DNA of 64,000 nucleotides from CAZGZD01 sp964530005 (GCA_964530005.1 CAZGZD010000003.1:1-64000), one strand, 5' to 3'; shown: positions 34,835 to 43,872, counted from the first letter of the stretch. Translations and numbers: made by a program. The notes: generated by a model from the sequence alone, not told the origin.

Positions 34835-34853
34835 ATGTTTCTATAAACATTTT
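34833..34853 (+). terminator. Hairpin after ychF
   Basis: A perfect 8-bp stem AAATGTTT/AAACATTT with a 4-nt loop overlaps the ychF stop and ends directly before the next ATG. It is AT-rich with only a short T-run, so termination would be weak. Confidence 0.4.
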
Positions 34854-35381
34854 ATGTCAAAAATATTACTAGTAACAGGTCCAGGCGGAGCGGGTAAAAG
34901 TACTGCTTGTGGCCTCTTTGCTGACTCAGTTTCTGGTACTTGGGCACTTATTGAACAAGACGAGATTCGAAGACAGGTAAAAGCCGGTTTTAAAAATCCT
35001 TCAGAGTATCCATGGACCGACGAAATGCAGAAACAGTGGGATGTATCTATTGAAATATGCGCAGATATAGCTACGCGATACAAAAATGTAGGAATAAGTT
35101 GCATTATTGATTGTTTTGCTGCAAGTAAGTCATTTGATAAATGGGAAAAAGCCCTTCAAGGGCTCGATTATCAGGTAGTTGTTTTATTGCCTGAGGAAGA
35201 CGAAACAGTTAGGCGAAATAATCAACGATCGGGCGAAGCTAAATTAAAAGAATCTCAAATACGAGAACATCACGAATGGTTTGCTATGTGGCGTGATGAC
35301 AAGCGTGTAAAGATTATTGATACAACAAACTATAGTATAGATGAGGTTGTTGAAGAGCTTACTAATCTGGCGCATGAATGA
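34854..35381 (+). CDS. P-loop kinase-like NTPase
   Basis: This protein has 175 residues from ATG 34854; the longer open frame overlaps ychF and is rejected. Walker A is LLVTGPGGAGKSTACGLFAD. A lid-like segment follows with Arg residues (TVRRNNQRSGEAKL), and an aspartate near WALIEQDEIRRQ is typical of small kinases. It resembles AAA_33/zeta-toxin-like small-molecule kinases. The substrate is unknown, and there is no adjacent antitoxin. Confidence 0.75.
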   Translation: MSKILLVTGPGGAGKSTACGLFADSVSGTWALIEQDEIRRQVKAGFKNPSEYPWTDEMQKQWDVSIEICADIATRYKNVGISCIIDCFAASKSFDKWEKALQGLDYQVVVLLPEEDETVRRNNQRSGEAKLKESQIREHHEWFAMWRDDKRVKIIDTTNYSIDEVVEELTNLAHE

Positions 35382-35423
35382 AATAAGCAACACTTAAATT
35401 AGTATACTTTAGAGTAGCACAGT

Positions 35424-36272
35424 ATGAATACAAATACACTTCACTACTTAAACGGCGAGTGGGTGAGCGAGGATAAGCTACTTATCCCAGCCCGCGACAA
35501 CGCTATCGTGCGTGGATATGGAGTATCGGAAAAATTGCGGACCTATAGAGGCAAGCCATTCTACCTCAAAGAGCGGATAGAGCGCCTTTTTATGTCGGCC
35601 GCTATGCTGAGCATTCCGCTTACTAAGACACACGAGGAAATTGAAGGACTTATTCTCGAAGGATTGAAGAAGAATTCTGGTGATTGGGTTGTACAGCTTC
35701 TGTTGACCGGTGGGGTGACTGATCAACCACTAAATCCAGAGAATCCAAACTTTGCGATCATATATCTACCGATATCTCCGATGGCATCTGAGCATTACGA
35801 GCACGGCATCTCAATCATTACCTATCCGGCAGTTCGCGCCGTACCCGAAGCCAAGTCAACCGACTATCTAACCGGCATGATCGCACTACAAAAGGCACGA
35901 GAGCTGGATGGATCTCGAGAAGTCCTCTATATCGATCCTCAGAAAAATCATATTCCAGCTGATCAAAAGCTATACGAGGGAGCAGTGAGCAACTTCTTTG
36001 CCATGAAAAATGGTGAGCTCATCACAGCTACAGATGGAGTCCTCAAGGGAATTACTCGCCTGTATGTGCTCAAGCTCGCAGATGATCTGCAGATTCCGCA
36101 TGTCGAGCGAGATATATTCGTATCCGAGATTCCAGATTTTGAGGAAGCATTTATGACAGGTACTGTGAAAGAGGTATTGCCAGTTGTGAAGATTGATGGA
36201 CTAGATGTGGGAGATGGCAAGGTTGGAATAATTACGAAGAAGTTGATAGGTGAGTTTAAAAAACTCTACTGA
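35424..36272 (+). CDS. Class IV aminotransferase (BCAT/DAAT-like)
   Basis: This 282-residue PLP enzyme of fold type IV shows NAIVRGYGVSEKLRTYRGKPFYLKERIERLF at the N-terminus, the PLP Lys probably in AKSTDYLTGM, the SNFFAMKNGELITA phosphate-cup region and GTVKEVLPV near the C-terminus. It could be a branched-chain or D-amino acid aminotransferase, or an aminodeoxychorismate lyase relative. The substrate cannot be decided from sequence. Confidence 0.88.
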   Translation: MNTNTLHYLNGEWVSEDKLLIPARDNAIVRGYGVSEKLRTYRGKPFYLKERIERLFMSAAMLSIPLTKTHEEIEGLILEGLKKNSGDWVVQLLLTGGVTDQPLNPENPNFAIIYLPISPMASEHYEHGISIITYPAVRAVPEAKSTDYLTGMIALQKARELDGSREVLYIDPQKNHIPADQKLYEGAVSNFFAMKNGELITATDGVLKGITRLYVLKLADDLQIPHVERDIFVSEIPDFEEAFMTGTVKEVLPVVKIDGLDVGDGKVGIITKKLIGEFKKLY

Positions 36273-36279
36273 TTCTCGT

Positions 36280-36876
36280 TTATTCTTCAGTATTTGGTTC
36301 TTCTGTGAAGGGTGCTTGAGGATTTGACTCTTCGATATGTTGAGCCTCGGGTTGAGATGGCAGTGCTGATTCTGGATTTGTAAGTTCGTCGCTTTCTTCA
36401 TCACCAAATGGATCAAGAGCAGGGCGCGCAGTGGTATCTATATTATCTAGTTGCTTGAGCCTTCGCAGATATTTGTCCTCGGTCTTTGGTGTAGCATCAA
36501 GAAATGCATCGATAAGCGCTTTTGCTTTTTCCTCATCAATGTAATCTGAGGGGATAGAGAGGACATTGATATGATCATTTGCTCGAGCATGCCTGATCTG
36601 ATCTGTATTGAAGCCGACTCCACACACGATGCCGGGGAAGCGGTTGGCCGCAACAGATACGCCAATTCCCGACCCACAGATTACTATACCAAGGTGTTCA
36701 GTCGGATTCTGAAGAACCGCTTTGGCGACTTTTTGTGCAAATTCGGGATAGTCGTCTTGCGGGTCGTACTCAAAATTGCCAAGATCGTCTGTACGGATAT
36801 CTTTCTCCTGAACATACTCAATGAGTTGATTTTTGAGCTCAAATCCGCGGTGGTCGGCTGCGATGAAGACTCTCAT
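36280..36876 (-). CDS. rpiB: Ribose-5-phosphate isomerase B with acidic C-terminal tail
   Basis: This 198-residue protein has residues 1-145 forming the RpiB/LacAB domain: MRVFIAADHRGFELK, GIVICGSGIGVSVAANRFPGIVCG with the active Cys, and HARANDHINVLSIPS. The usual length is about 150, so about 50 extra residues (Glu/Pro/Ser-rich, disordered) form a tail. It interconverts ribose 5-phosphate and ribulose 5-phosphate. It is divergent from fmt, and TATACT lies 8 nt before its ATG. Confidence 0.93.
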   Translation of the reverse strand: MRVFIAADHRGFELKNQLIEYVQEKDIRTDDLGNFEYDPQDDYPEFAQKVAKAVLQNPTEHLGIVICGSGIGVSVAANRFPGIVCGVGFNTDQIRHARANDHINVLSIPSDYIDEEKAKALIDAFLDATPKTEDKYLRRLKQLDNIDTTARPALDPFGDEESDELTNPESALPSQPEAQHIEESNPQAPFTEEPNTEE

Positions 36877-36927
36877 ACATACTCAGTATAACAGCTAATT
36901 CGAGCTGCAATCGGTTATAATCGATGA

Positions 36928-37803
36928 ATGAAGAAGCTAAGGCTTGCGTATTTTGGTACACCAGACTTCGCGGCTGATTTTCTCGCGCGACTTGCCGAAG
37001 ATCAAGATATTCCAATTGAGGTAACTCATGTGGTCACTCAACCTGATCGGAAGGTGGGGAGGAAACAAATACTCACACCCACACCTGTAAAATTTGTGGC
37101 TAAAAAATACAATATTGAAGTCATTGAGGATATCGTAAATCTTAAATCTAATATCTCAAATCTTGATTTAGCTCTTGTCTATGCATATGGGGAGATTATT
37201 CCAGCTGATCTACTCACAATACCAAAATACGGATTTTGGAATATACATCCGTCGCTTTTGCCTTTGTATCGTGGTCCTGCCCCAGTCGCGGCAGCACTCA
37301 TAAACGGAGACACAGAAACCGGGGTCACTATTATTCAACTAGACCGAGAGATGGATCATGGACCTATTCTGAGGCAAGAAAAACTAGAGATTTCACCCAA
37401 CGAGCGTCGGCCGGAGTTGACAAATAGGTTGACTAATCTAGGATATGAGCTTTTTACTCAATGTGCTCACACTTTGATAAGTGATGGAATTCAGTCTACC
37501 CCACAGGATCACTCTGCAGCAACGTACACCAAATTATTTACAAAAAAAGATGGATATATAGAAAGCTCAAAGCTCAGAACGCAGAACTCAGAGTTATCCC
37601 GCGAAATCTTTAATAAATTTCGTGGCCTCTATCCATGGCCAGGCATCTGGTCTATAGTTGAGATCTCAGGTCAAGAAAAACGGCTGAAGATTACTGATAT
37701 GGAGTTAATAGGTGACAAACTTGTCCTCAGAAAAGTGCAACTTGAAGGGAAAAATGAAGTTGATTTTGCGACATTTAAGAAAGCATACAACTTTACTTTC
37801 TGA
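36928..37803 (+). CDS. fmt: Methionyl-tRNA formyltransferase
   Basis: This 291-residue protein starts with LAYFGTPDFAADFLARL, and has the folate-binding region VTQPDRKVGRKQILTPTPVKFVA, the catalytic signature NIHPSLLPLYRGPAPVAAALING and DREMDHGPILRQE. A C-terminal OB-like domain binds tRNA. It formylates Met-tRNAi for initiation. At 291 residues it is slightly short. TATAAT lies 6 nt before the ATG, so its own mRNA is leaderless. Confidence 0.95.
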   Translation: MKKLRLAYFGTPDFAADFLARLAEDQDIPIEVTHVVTQPDRKVGRKQILTPTPVKFVAKKYNIEVIEDIVNLKSNISNLDLALVYAYGEIIPADLLTIPKYGFWNIHPSLLPLYRGPAPVAAALINGDTETGVTIIQLDREMDHGPILRQEKLEISPNERRPELTNRLTNLGYELFTQCAHTLISDGIQSTPQDHSAATYTKLFTKKDGYIESSKLRTQNSELSREIFNKFRGLYPWPGIWSIVEISGQEKRLKITDMELIGDKLVLRKVQLEGKNEVDFATFKKAYNFTF

Positions 37804-38032
37804 TTTTAACTTCCACAGTGCTTGGCACAAAAGGTTTTTCCCCTGAGACTTTTCTCACTCTGTTTTCCAAAAGTGGACGAAGAAATGTAGTGATAGATCT
37901 TCTACCTAAATCAAGAGCAATTGAATCAACACAAATTTGAGGGAATCTAAATCTTTCAGATAATCTTTGAGATAGCTCATCGATACGTGGTCCTTGCTCT
38001 CTGTGTAATCGAGATGTAACTCGTTCAGCCAT
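37793..38032 (-). CDS. Hypothetical small basic protein
   Basis: This 79-residue protein (MAERVTSRLHREQGPRIDEL...) is Arg-rich and mostly helical. It overlaps the end of fmt by 11 bp on the opposite strand. A convincing promoter (TTGCGA-16-TATACT) sits with its -10 box 8 nt before the ATG, which supports it as a real gene despite the lack of a known family. Confidence 0.55.
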   Translation of the reverse strand: MAERVTSRLHREQGPRIDELSQRLSERFRFPQICVDSIALDLGRRSITTFLRPLLENRVRKVSGEKPFVPSTVEVKIRK

Positions 38033-38040
38033 AAGGATTT

Positions 38041-38068
38041 AGTATATAGCTTAGATTATAAATCGCAA
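38041..38068 (-). promoter_or_regulatory. Promoter of the small basic protein gene
   Basis: On the minus strand TTGCGA (38063-38068) and TATACT (38041-38046) are separated by 16 nt; the ATG at 38032 is 8 nt further. Confidence 0.55.
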
Positions 38069-38176
38069 CAGGAATATTACTTGTGCCTTGATCGTGGTAT
38101 AATCACAGGTTATGTCTCCCGCCCAAATTTTATCATTGGCAGATCGTTAGCGGGATTTCGTTTTCAAAAACTCAAA

Positions 38177-39310
38177 ATGCTAAAAAAAGGCGAGGCACTT
38201 GCCATTCACAAGAAGATTCATGGCAAGATTGCAATTGCCTCCAAACTCCCAATTCGCACGAAGCACGATTTATCTATTGCCTATACACCCGGCGTTGCGG
38301 AAGTGAGTACGTTTCTTGCCCAGAATAAAGATAGGGTGGGTGAATATACAAGTCGTGGAAATACTATTGCTGTCGTGTCTGATGGGTCTGCAGTCCTTGG
38401 ACTTGGTAATATTGGTCCTGAGGGAGCGCTTCCTGTCATGGAGGGAAAATGTATTCTATTCAAACACTTTGGCGATGTAGATGCGATTCCGATCGTGCTT
38501 TCGACGACTGATCCTGAGGAGATAATCCGCACAGTGCAGGCTATTGCACCTACATTCGGAGGAATTAACCTTGAGGATATTGCGGCTCCTAATTGTTTTT
38601 ATATCGAGCGAGAGCTCAAAAAATCACTTGATATTCCAGTATTTCATGACGATCAATGGGGCGCATCTGTCGTCGTGCTTGCTGGCCTAATAAATGCACT
38701 CCCACTTGTCAAAAAAACATTTAAACATGTGAGGATTGTAGTATCCGGTGCGGGTGCTGCTGGGTGGGCTATAGTGAAACTTTTGCATCGATATGGAGCC
38801 ACAGACATTCTGGTAGTTGATCGAAGCGGAATTATATGTCGAAATAGAGAAGGCGACAATAAGTATAAAAGAGAGCTGGCTGAGCTTAGTAATCCGCATA
38901 GAATTGAGGGCGATCTTGCAACGGCATGTCAGGCAGCAGATGTATTTATTGGAGTATCAAGCGGTGAGATTTTGAAGCCAGAAATGGTCGCTACTATGAA
39001 TAGTGATGCTATTGTATTTGCGCTCGCCAATCCAGTACCTGAGATCATGCCAGACTTGGCAAAAGCAGCTGGAGCTACGATTATTGCAACCGGTCGTTCT
39101 GACTTCCCCAATCAGATTAATAATGCGCTGGTATTTCCCGGTATATTCCGTGGCGCACTTGATAATAAGATCAAGATTATTCGCAAATCAATGCTTGTGG
39201 CAGCTGCCGAAAATCTCGCTAAGCTGGTTAAAAATCCCCATCCCGCCAAGATCATACCCTCAATCTTCGACAAAGGCGTGATGGAATCAGTCTCAAGTGC
39301 AATCAAGTAA
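38177..39310 (+). CDS. NAD(P)-dependent malic enzyme
   Basis: This protein has 377 residues from ATG 38177. The malic enzyme N-domain has SIAYTPGVAEVS, TSRGNTIAVVSDGSAVLGLGNIGPEGALPVMEGK and NLEDIAAPNCFYIE. The NAD-binding domain has VFHDDQWGASVVVLAGLINAL, VVSGAGAAGWAIVKLL and FALANPVPEI. It decarboxylates malate to pyruvate (or the reverse). Length and motifs match the short bacterial type, without the phosphotransacetylase domain. Confidence 0.95.
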   Translation: MLKKGEALAIHKKIHGKIAIASKLPIRTKHDLSIAYTPGVAEVSTFLAQNKDRVGEYTSRGNTIAVVSDGSAVLGLGNIGPEGALPVMEGKCILFKHFGDVDAIPIVLSTTDPEEIIRTVQAIAPTFGGINLEDIAAPNCFYIERELKKSLDIPVFHDDQWGASVVVLAGLINALPLVKKTFKHVRIVVSGAGAAGWAIVKLLHRYGATDILVVDRSGIICRNREGDNKYKRELAELSNPHRIEGDLATACQAADVFIGVSSGEILKPEMVATMNSDAIVFALANPVPEIMPDLAKAAGATIIATGRSDFPNQINNALVFPGIFRGALDNKIKIIRKSMLVAAAENLAKLVKNPHPAKIIPSIFDKGVMESVSSAIK

Positions 39311-39322
39311 AACGACATCTGC

Positions 39323-39352
39323 TTGACAAATTACTTTAGGCAGATTTACTAT
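39323..39352 (+). promoter_or_regulatory. Promoter of the alpha/beta-hydrolase-like gene
   Basis: TTGACA (39323-39328) and TACTAT (39347-39352) are separated by 18 nt. The likely GTG start at 39388 is 35 nt beyond the -10 box. Confidence 0.6.
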
Positions 39353-39387
39353 CAAGGTAGTGGGGATACATTTACACAATAAATACT

Positions 39388-40689
39388 GTGGCACTAGTTG
39401 AAGCATCAATAGGTAATCAAATGCGCACAGGTCTAGCTGAGACCCGCCCACTTTCTGTTCATCCTCCAGATAATTTTGATCTAATCACATCTCACGCGCT
39501 TTTCGTGCCAAGCCCTTCCATCGCTGGTCTAGAACTACCAAACATTGAAGTTCCAATACTACACAGGAAAAAAGACGGGATAAATAGAGGTAAAGGCGCG
39601 GTATTTTACCTTCCTTCATTTGGAATGCGCTATGGTGTCGAGGAAGTTCACCACGATTTGGATGCACTTGCTCTTTATTTCGATACTATTATCATGCCAC
39701 CGTTTTTGGGCCTTGAACCACCTTATCCAGACCAAGAACATTTTGACGATGTGAGGTGGGACGCTCTTGGTCGGCATGACGGGCATCTTATCCGGTCTGC
39801 TGCCGATTATCTTGGGCTTGATACATACAATATTGTCGGGATATCCGCCGGTACAGCGCGTGCAGTGCACGCTGGTGCACACCTTACAGATAGACCAATG
39901 AATATTCAGATGCTTGGTTCTCCAGCTCGCAACTTTACCAATAGATTTACTTTGCTTATGCGACTTGTCTCTGAGATGAAGCGCGGAGAACTTTCTCAAA
40001 TTGCTGGTCATGTCCCAGAGTTGGAAAATCCAGATAGATATCGCAATATTTTCAGTGGCGAAAAATTGCCAATGAACGTACCTAATCGTATGATTCCCAG
40101 TTTTCTTCAAATATGGGAATGGCAACGTAGATTAGCCGAATCAATTTCCTCAAAAATCACAATGTCCAGTGATCAAATTAATCCCAATAATGAGTTGCTA
40201 GTTGAGAGTTTTGGAATTCATCTTTCAAGATCCAGAATTCGTAAAGCACTTGGACGACTACCCAAGGATACAAGAGTGACTTTGGTGGATTATGGTCAGG
40301 ATAATCTTTCGGCGAGTAGTAGATTAGGAAAACGAGTTAATAGACTCAATGGTCGTGGGAGGTCAATTGCTCTCGTCAATGTAATTGGCGCGGCTCACGA
40401 TACATCTCAAAATCGCGACTTAGTAGCCGGTCTAATTGAGCTTGCAGGAAGTGATTGGTGGGAATCAGGAATTATGCGAATTCGAAAATCTGACCTTGAG
40501 AAATTTGTTGGGACAATGCTTCAAACTTATGAGTCAAGGCCCACTCCTACGCCACGTGGAATAAGTGGTCGAGTATTTGATGCAGCCTCTCACCTTTTAG
40601 AAAGCGCATCATGGGGACGAGCATTAGGACAAGAACGAATACGCAAGTCGGGAATAGTATATCGGAGCACTTCAACAATTAATTTGTAG
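39388..40689 (+). CDS. Alpha/beta-hydrolase-like protein
   Basis: This 433-residue protein has a GTG start at 39388; ATG 39421 is an alternative. YNIVGISAGTARAVHAGAHL is a nucleophile-elbow motif (GxSxG, Ser about 156), preceded by a strand and a helix as in alpha/beta hydrolases. A late GAAHDTSQNRDLV provides a candidate catalytic His. The remainder is unfamiliar. The substrate is unknown. The middle and C-terminus may be lineage-specific. Confidence 0.65.
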   Translation: MALVEASIGNQMRTGLAETRPLSVHPPDNFDLITSHALFVPSPSIAGLELPNIEVPILHRKKDGINRGKGAVFYLPSFGMRYGVEEVHHDLDALALYFDTIIMPPFLGLEPPYPDQEHFDDVRWDALGRHDGHLIRSAADYLGLDTYNIVGISAGTARAVHAGAHLTDRPMNIQMLGSPARNFTNRFTLLMRLVSEMKRGELSQIAGHVPELENPDRYRNIFSGEKLPMNVPNRMIPSFLQIWEWQRRLAESISSKITMSSDQINPNNELLVESFGIHLSRSRIRKALGRLPKDTRVTLVDYGQDNLSASSRLGKRVNRLNGRGRSIALVNVIGAAHDTSQNRDLVAGLIELAGSDWWESGIMRIRKSDLEKFVGTMLQTYESRPTPTPRGISGRVFDAASHLLESASWGRALGQERIRKSGIVYRSTSTINL

Positions 40690-40697
40690 TTTTTGTA

Positions 40698-41150
40698 TTA
40701 CTTAGAAAGGTTAGCTGCCCATTTTTTCAACTTCTCACGATTTTTCTCCTCATCAAAGTAGAATCCATCAATTCTAAGTGATTCACACGCGAGCTGACCC
40801 CCCAACTGCTTCACAAAATCCTGCAAGTAGTCGACCGCCCCACAGAACCATGCATAATTCGTGTCTCCCATACCGAAAATAGCATACTTTGTGCCGAGAG
40901 TTTTGATATCGTTGGCTTTTTCCATAAGTTCGATTATATATTGGTGTGGGCGGCCATTTTTATAATCCAGATCAAGCCAGCTGGGTGATCCGAGGACGAC
41001 AAGATCGTAGTCTTTAAATTCATCGGCTGATGCCGCATCTGCACGCTTTACGTCGACTGAATATTTTTTCTCTTTTAGAACTTCGGCAATAATTTGAGCT
41101 CCCTGTTCAGTACCTCCAGAATATGTAGCGTAGACAATAAGTACGTTCAT
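40698..41150 (-). CDS. Flavodoxin
   Basis: This 150-residue protein matches flavodoxins: MNVLIVYATYSGGTEQGAQII (FMN phosphate loop), VVLGSPSWLDLDYKNGRPH and FGMGDTNYAWFCGAVDYLQDFVKQLGG. It carries single electrons in the cytoplasm. The partner enzyme is not evident in the window. TATAAT lies 6 nt before the ATG. Confidence 0.93.
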   Translation of the reverse strand: MNVLIVYATYSGGTEQGAQIIAEVLKEKKYSVDVKRADAASADEFKDYDLVVLGSPSWLDLDYKNGRPHQYIIELMEKANDIKTLGTKYAIFGMGDTNYAWFCGAVDYLQDFVKQLGGQLACESLRIDGFYFDEEKNREKLKKWAANLSK

Positions 41151-41216
41151 AAAAATATTATAGCGTACAAGCAGCTTGAATTCTTCACCAGCCTATGATA
41201 TCCTCCAACTCTAGGT

Positions 41217-42215
41217 ATGCGAAATAAATTCTTTGGTCTTTTAATTACTTTCGTTGCATTTTCTGTGGTTGCTTTTCCGTCTCATGCTGCCCAATTTATC
41301 TCGGGACAGGATGTGAAGGTGAATAAATCTACGACCAATCTTTATGCCACAGGGAATACAGTAAAAATCACACATGATGTAAAGCGCGACCTTGTGGTTG
41401 CGGCAGGAGAGGCGAGTATTGACTCGAATGTAGAGCGGGGAATCCTGGCTGCGGGTACCACTGTGCGGATTCACTCCAAAAGTACGGGAGCAGCTGCTCG
41501 AGTGGCAGGAGCAGATGTCGTGCTTACTGGCACATACAACGATGATGTGGTGGTGGCTGGTAATACTGTCATGGTTCGAGACGCCACAATTGCAGGCGAT
41601 CTCATCGTTGGTTCAAGCACACTTACTATTGAGAATTCAAAAATTGCAGGCAATATGTATGGCGGGTATGGTGAACTCGTTGGGGACCTCAAAAATCAAG
41701 TGAAAGGTAAGGTTTTCGCCACAGGAGGCGATAATAAGCAAAAGTCTGTGGCAGATCTTATCAGCTTTCCGTGGGAGCTCTCAATGATTTTAGGCCTTTT
41801 AATTCTTATTCGATTTCTGGATTCTAGTGGTCGACTCATACTTTCCACAGTCCGACTCGACCGAAATATGACGTGGGATATACTAGGTGGTCTTGGATTT
41901 TTGATCATCCCTATATTCGCACTTATACTCTCATTTCTCACCCTTTTATATCCATTAGCCATCCCACTTGCTCTTATCTCGTATAGTATATTTGTACTAT
42001 CTTTTGTGTTCTTGCCTATTTATATTGCGAATTTTCTAAAAAATGTATTCAAATTGGAATATCAAATAAAGACTCTGAGTATATTGGCATATGCCGGACT
42101 TTTTTTGATTGGATTTATTCCATTTTTACGCCCGCTTGCTGGAGTAGTCGCGGTCTTCGTCCTCGCTTCTTATGGATATATACTTCGATCTGCTTGGAGA
42201 CAGATTCGAAACTAG
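41217..42215 (+). CDS. Secreted beta-helix (bactofilin-like) domain with C-terminal membrane helices
   Basis: This 332-residue protein has a signal peptide ending AFPSHAAQ. Residues 25-170 form short hydrophobic repeats (GNTVKITHDVKRDLVVAAGEASIDSNV...), typical of a bactofilin/polymer-forming beta-solenoid. About four to five transmembrane helices follow (residues 185-330). This is a common architecture of unknown function in Patescibacteria. TTGAAT-17-TATCCT lies just upstream. Confidence 0.8.
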   Translation: MRNKFFGLLITFVAFSVVAFPSHAAQFISGQDVKVNKSTTNLYATGNTVKITHDVKRDLVVAAGEASIDSNVERGILAAGTTVRIHSKSTGAAARVAGADVVLTGTYNDDVVVAGNTVMVRDATIAGDLIVGSSTLTIENSKIAGNMYGGYGELVGDLKNQVKGKVFATGGDNKQKSVADLISFPWELSMILGLLILIRFLDSSGRLILSTVRLDRNMTWDILGGLGFLIIPIFALILSFLTLLYPLAIPLALISYSIFVLSFVFLPIYIANFLKNVFKLEYQIKTLSILAYAGLFLIGFIPFLRPLAGVVAVFVLASYGYILRSAWRQIRN

Positions 42216-42224
42216 CTCAAGAGC

Positions 42225-42253
42225 TTGATTTTTGCAGTTGAATTACTTAACAT
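42225..42253 (+). promoter_or_regulatory. Promoter giving a leaderless mRNA
   Basis: TTGATT (42225-42230) and TAACAT (42248-42253) are separated by 17 nt. The ATG at 42260 follows after 6 nt. Confidence 0.6.
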
Positions 42254-42259
42254 AAAGAT

Positions 42260-42595
42260 ATGGAGATTCTTATTAGTGTTTTAGTTAGCGCACTGGCTGT
42301 ATTTATCACCTCTAAAATCTTACCGGGTGTGCATGTTGATAGTTTTCTCACAGCTATAATCGTCGCTGTCGTATTCGGGATCGTAAACTCCATAATCAAG
42401 CCGATTCTTCTTGTTCTGACTCTTCCGATTAATATCCTTAGTCTTGGTCTTTTCACGGTCGTGATTATTGCAATCTGTGTATATATTGTTGACGCAATTG
42501 TACCCGGGTTTACAGTTGATGGATTTGTTTGGGCGCTGCTTTTCTCGCTCGTTCTTGCAATAGTTTCCGGATTCCTGAACTCTCTAACAGCTTAA
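42260..42595 (+). CDS. Phage-holin-family 4 (DUF360-like) membrane protein
   Basis: This 111-residue protein has four hydrophobic helices, with the family's ITSKILPGVHVDSFLTAIIVAVVFGIVNSIIKPILLVLTLPINILSLGLF and IVPGFTVDGFVWALLFSLVLAIVSGFLN. Despite the name, chromosomal members are not known to act as holins. Its own promoter is 6 nt before the ATG. Confidence 0.88.
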   Translation: MEILISVLVSALAVFITSKILPGVHVDSFLTAIIVAVVFGIVNSIIKPILLVLTLPINILSLGLFTVVIIAICVYIVDAIVPGFTVDGFVWALLFSLVLAIVSGFLNSLTA

Positions 42596-42601
42596 CTTCA
42601 T

Positions 42602-42630
42602 TTGACAATAGAAAGCTTCTTTTGTAACGT
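42602..42630 (+). promoter_or_regulatory. Promoter giving a leaderless mRNA
   Basis: TTGACA (42602-42607) and TAACGT (42625-42630) are separated by 17 nt. ATG 42638 follows after 7 nt, fixing the start of the next gene. Confidence 0.7.
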
Positions 42631-42637
42631 TTTATTA

Positions 42638-42949
42638 ATGCCAAAAAAGAAAAAGCATAGTGTTGGTCGGAAAAATACTCCCCTCATAATAGCCCTTCTT
42701 GGAGTGATTATAGCCATAGCTATTGGCTTTTATGCTGGGCAAAAAACAGCAGACAACAGATCCCACGCTTCAGAAACTGCAAAATCTAGTAATCTACCGA
42801 CTGTTGGTAAAGATCATATCTGTATGATAAAGAGTCCAGATGGATGGACAAGAATAGCTGTCTGCCGCGGTAGACTTGTGTGCTCATCCAAAGTATATGT
42901 GGTTAGCGTGGGTCATGGTCAAGTAATCCAAGTCCGACTCTGTAAGTAA
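42638..42949 (+). CDS. Small four-Cys membrane-anchored protein, paralog 1
   Basis: This protein has 103 residues from ATG 42638. One transmembrane segment (TPLIIALLGVIIAIAIGFYAG) is followed by an extracytoplasmic part ending ICMIKSPDGWTRIAVCRGRLVCSSKVYVVSVGHGQVIQVRLCK. The four-Cys pattern and VY...V(Q/H)VR(L/V)CK end match the protein at 43480. It is probably a disulfide-linked small surface protein of unknown function. Confidence 0.7.
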   Translation: MPKKKKHSVGRKNTPLIIALLGVIIAIAIGFYAGQKTADNRSHASETAKSSNLPTVGKDHICMIKSPDGWTRIAVCRGRLVCSSKVYVVSVGHGQVIQVRLCK

Positions 42950-43125
42950 GTTGGCACGAATCTTCAAAAGCCTAAAAATCTACAATCTTTTAAGTCTTGC
43001 TCAAGATTGAAACTATATCAACTATAGTGTCATTGACACTTAGCCACACTGAGGAGTAACAAATATTTTGTATTAATAAATTAAGCTTGTGGACCATTTT
43101 GATTATGGCTGTTATAATAGGCTAT

Positions 43126-43422
43126 ATGGCAGAAATGAAACGGAAATTTCTGGGCTTTATCCCACTTAGAGATAAAACTTTAAATCCAGGTTATTCTCAG
43201 GTTATATCACATAAAAGGGGAACTCGACTCACCCCACCTCAAAATACAGTGTTTTTCCAAAAGGCCCCAGACATGTCTGAAATCCGAACATATGATCTTT
43301 TTGCTGGACACCTCAGATTAGTGAATAAAGAGCCGCTTAGCGTAGAGGGGGATTGGAGAATTACTGGAACGAGACTGGGCATGAATAGAGTATTTACTGG
43401 TACAGGTCCTAAAACTTCTTAA
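43126..43422 (+). CDS. Hypothetical protein
   Basis: This 98-residue protein starts at ATG 43126, where TATAAT ends 7 nt upstream; a longer frame from TTG 43087 is rejected for this reason. It is basic, with no clear membrane segment or domain. It lies between the two four-Cys paralogs. Confidence 0.5.
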   Translation: MAEMKRKFLGFIPLRDKTLNPGYSQVISHKRGTRLTPPQNTVFFQKAPDMSEIRTYDLFAGHLRLVNKEPLSVEGDWRITGTRLGMNRVFTGTGPKTS

Positions 43423-43479
43423 TTTTCTACAACCAGAATACTACTTGTATTTTTGCAGTCTATCCTGTAATATATACAA

Positions 43480-43788
43480 ATGCAAAACCGTAAAGCACAA
43501 ATCAGATCAAATATCGCACTCATTGCCGCCTCATTCGCGGTTGCGCTTTTTATTCTTTTAATTGCGGTTTTTCAGAAACAAGCACAGGCTGTGAGCACCA
43601 AGTCTCCTTCCGATCCAATATATAATGAAAATAGCATTTGTAAGATTCAATGGAAAAGGCCCAACGGTACCTGGGGAGAGTGGAAGACGCTTGGTTACTG
43701 TTATGGCTCTATGTACTGCTCAGGCCGTGTGTATAATGCTGTAGAAGGGGGAAAACCCGTGCATGTAAGAGTGTGTAAAAAGCCCTAG
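43480..43788 (+). CDS. Small four-Cys membrane-anchored protein, paralog 2
   Basis: This 102-residue protein has one N-terminal hydrophobic segment (SNIALIAASFAVALFILLIAVF), then an extracytoplasmic part ending ICKIQWKRPNGTWGEWKTLGYCYGSMYCSGRVYNAVEGGKPVHVRVCKKP. Cys spacing and the CS-x2-VY and V-x-VR-x-CK positions match paralog 1 at 42638. No function is known. Confidence 0.7.
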   Translation: MQNRKAQIRSNIALIAASFAVALFILLIAVFQKQAQAVSTKSPSDPIYNENSICKIQWKRPNGTWGEWKTLGYCYGSMYCSGRVYNAVEGGKPVHVRVCKKP

Positions 43789-43834
43789 CTTCTTCTTCAA
43801 GACTTGTATTTCCTTCTTTTTCGTATTTTCACAT

Positions 43835-43863
43835 TTGACGATTAGCACCTACTACGCTACGAT
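43835..43863 (+). promoter_or_regulatory. Promoter of tatD
   Basis: TTGACG (43835-43840) and TACGAT (43858-43863) are separated by 17 nt. The ATG at 43873 is 9 nt further. Confidence 0.6.
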
Positions 43864-43872
43864 AGATGTCTG

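Noticed and set aside
36571..36891. Plus-strand frame inside rpiB
   Set aside because: Antisense shadow of a clear RpiB domain.
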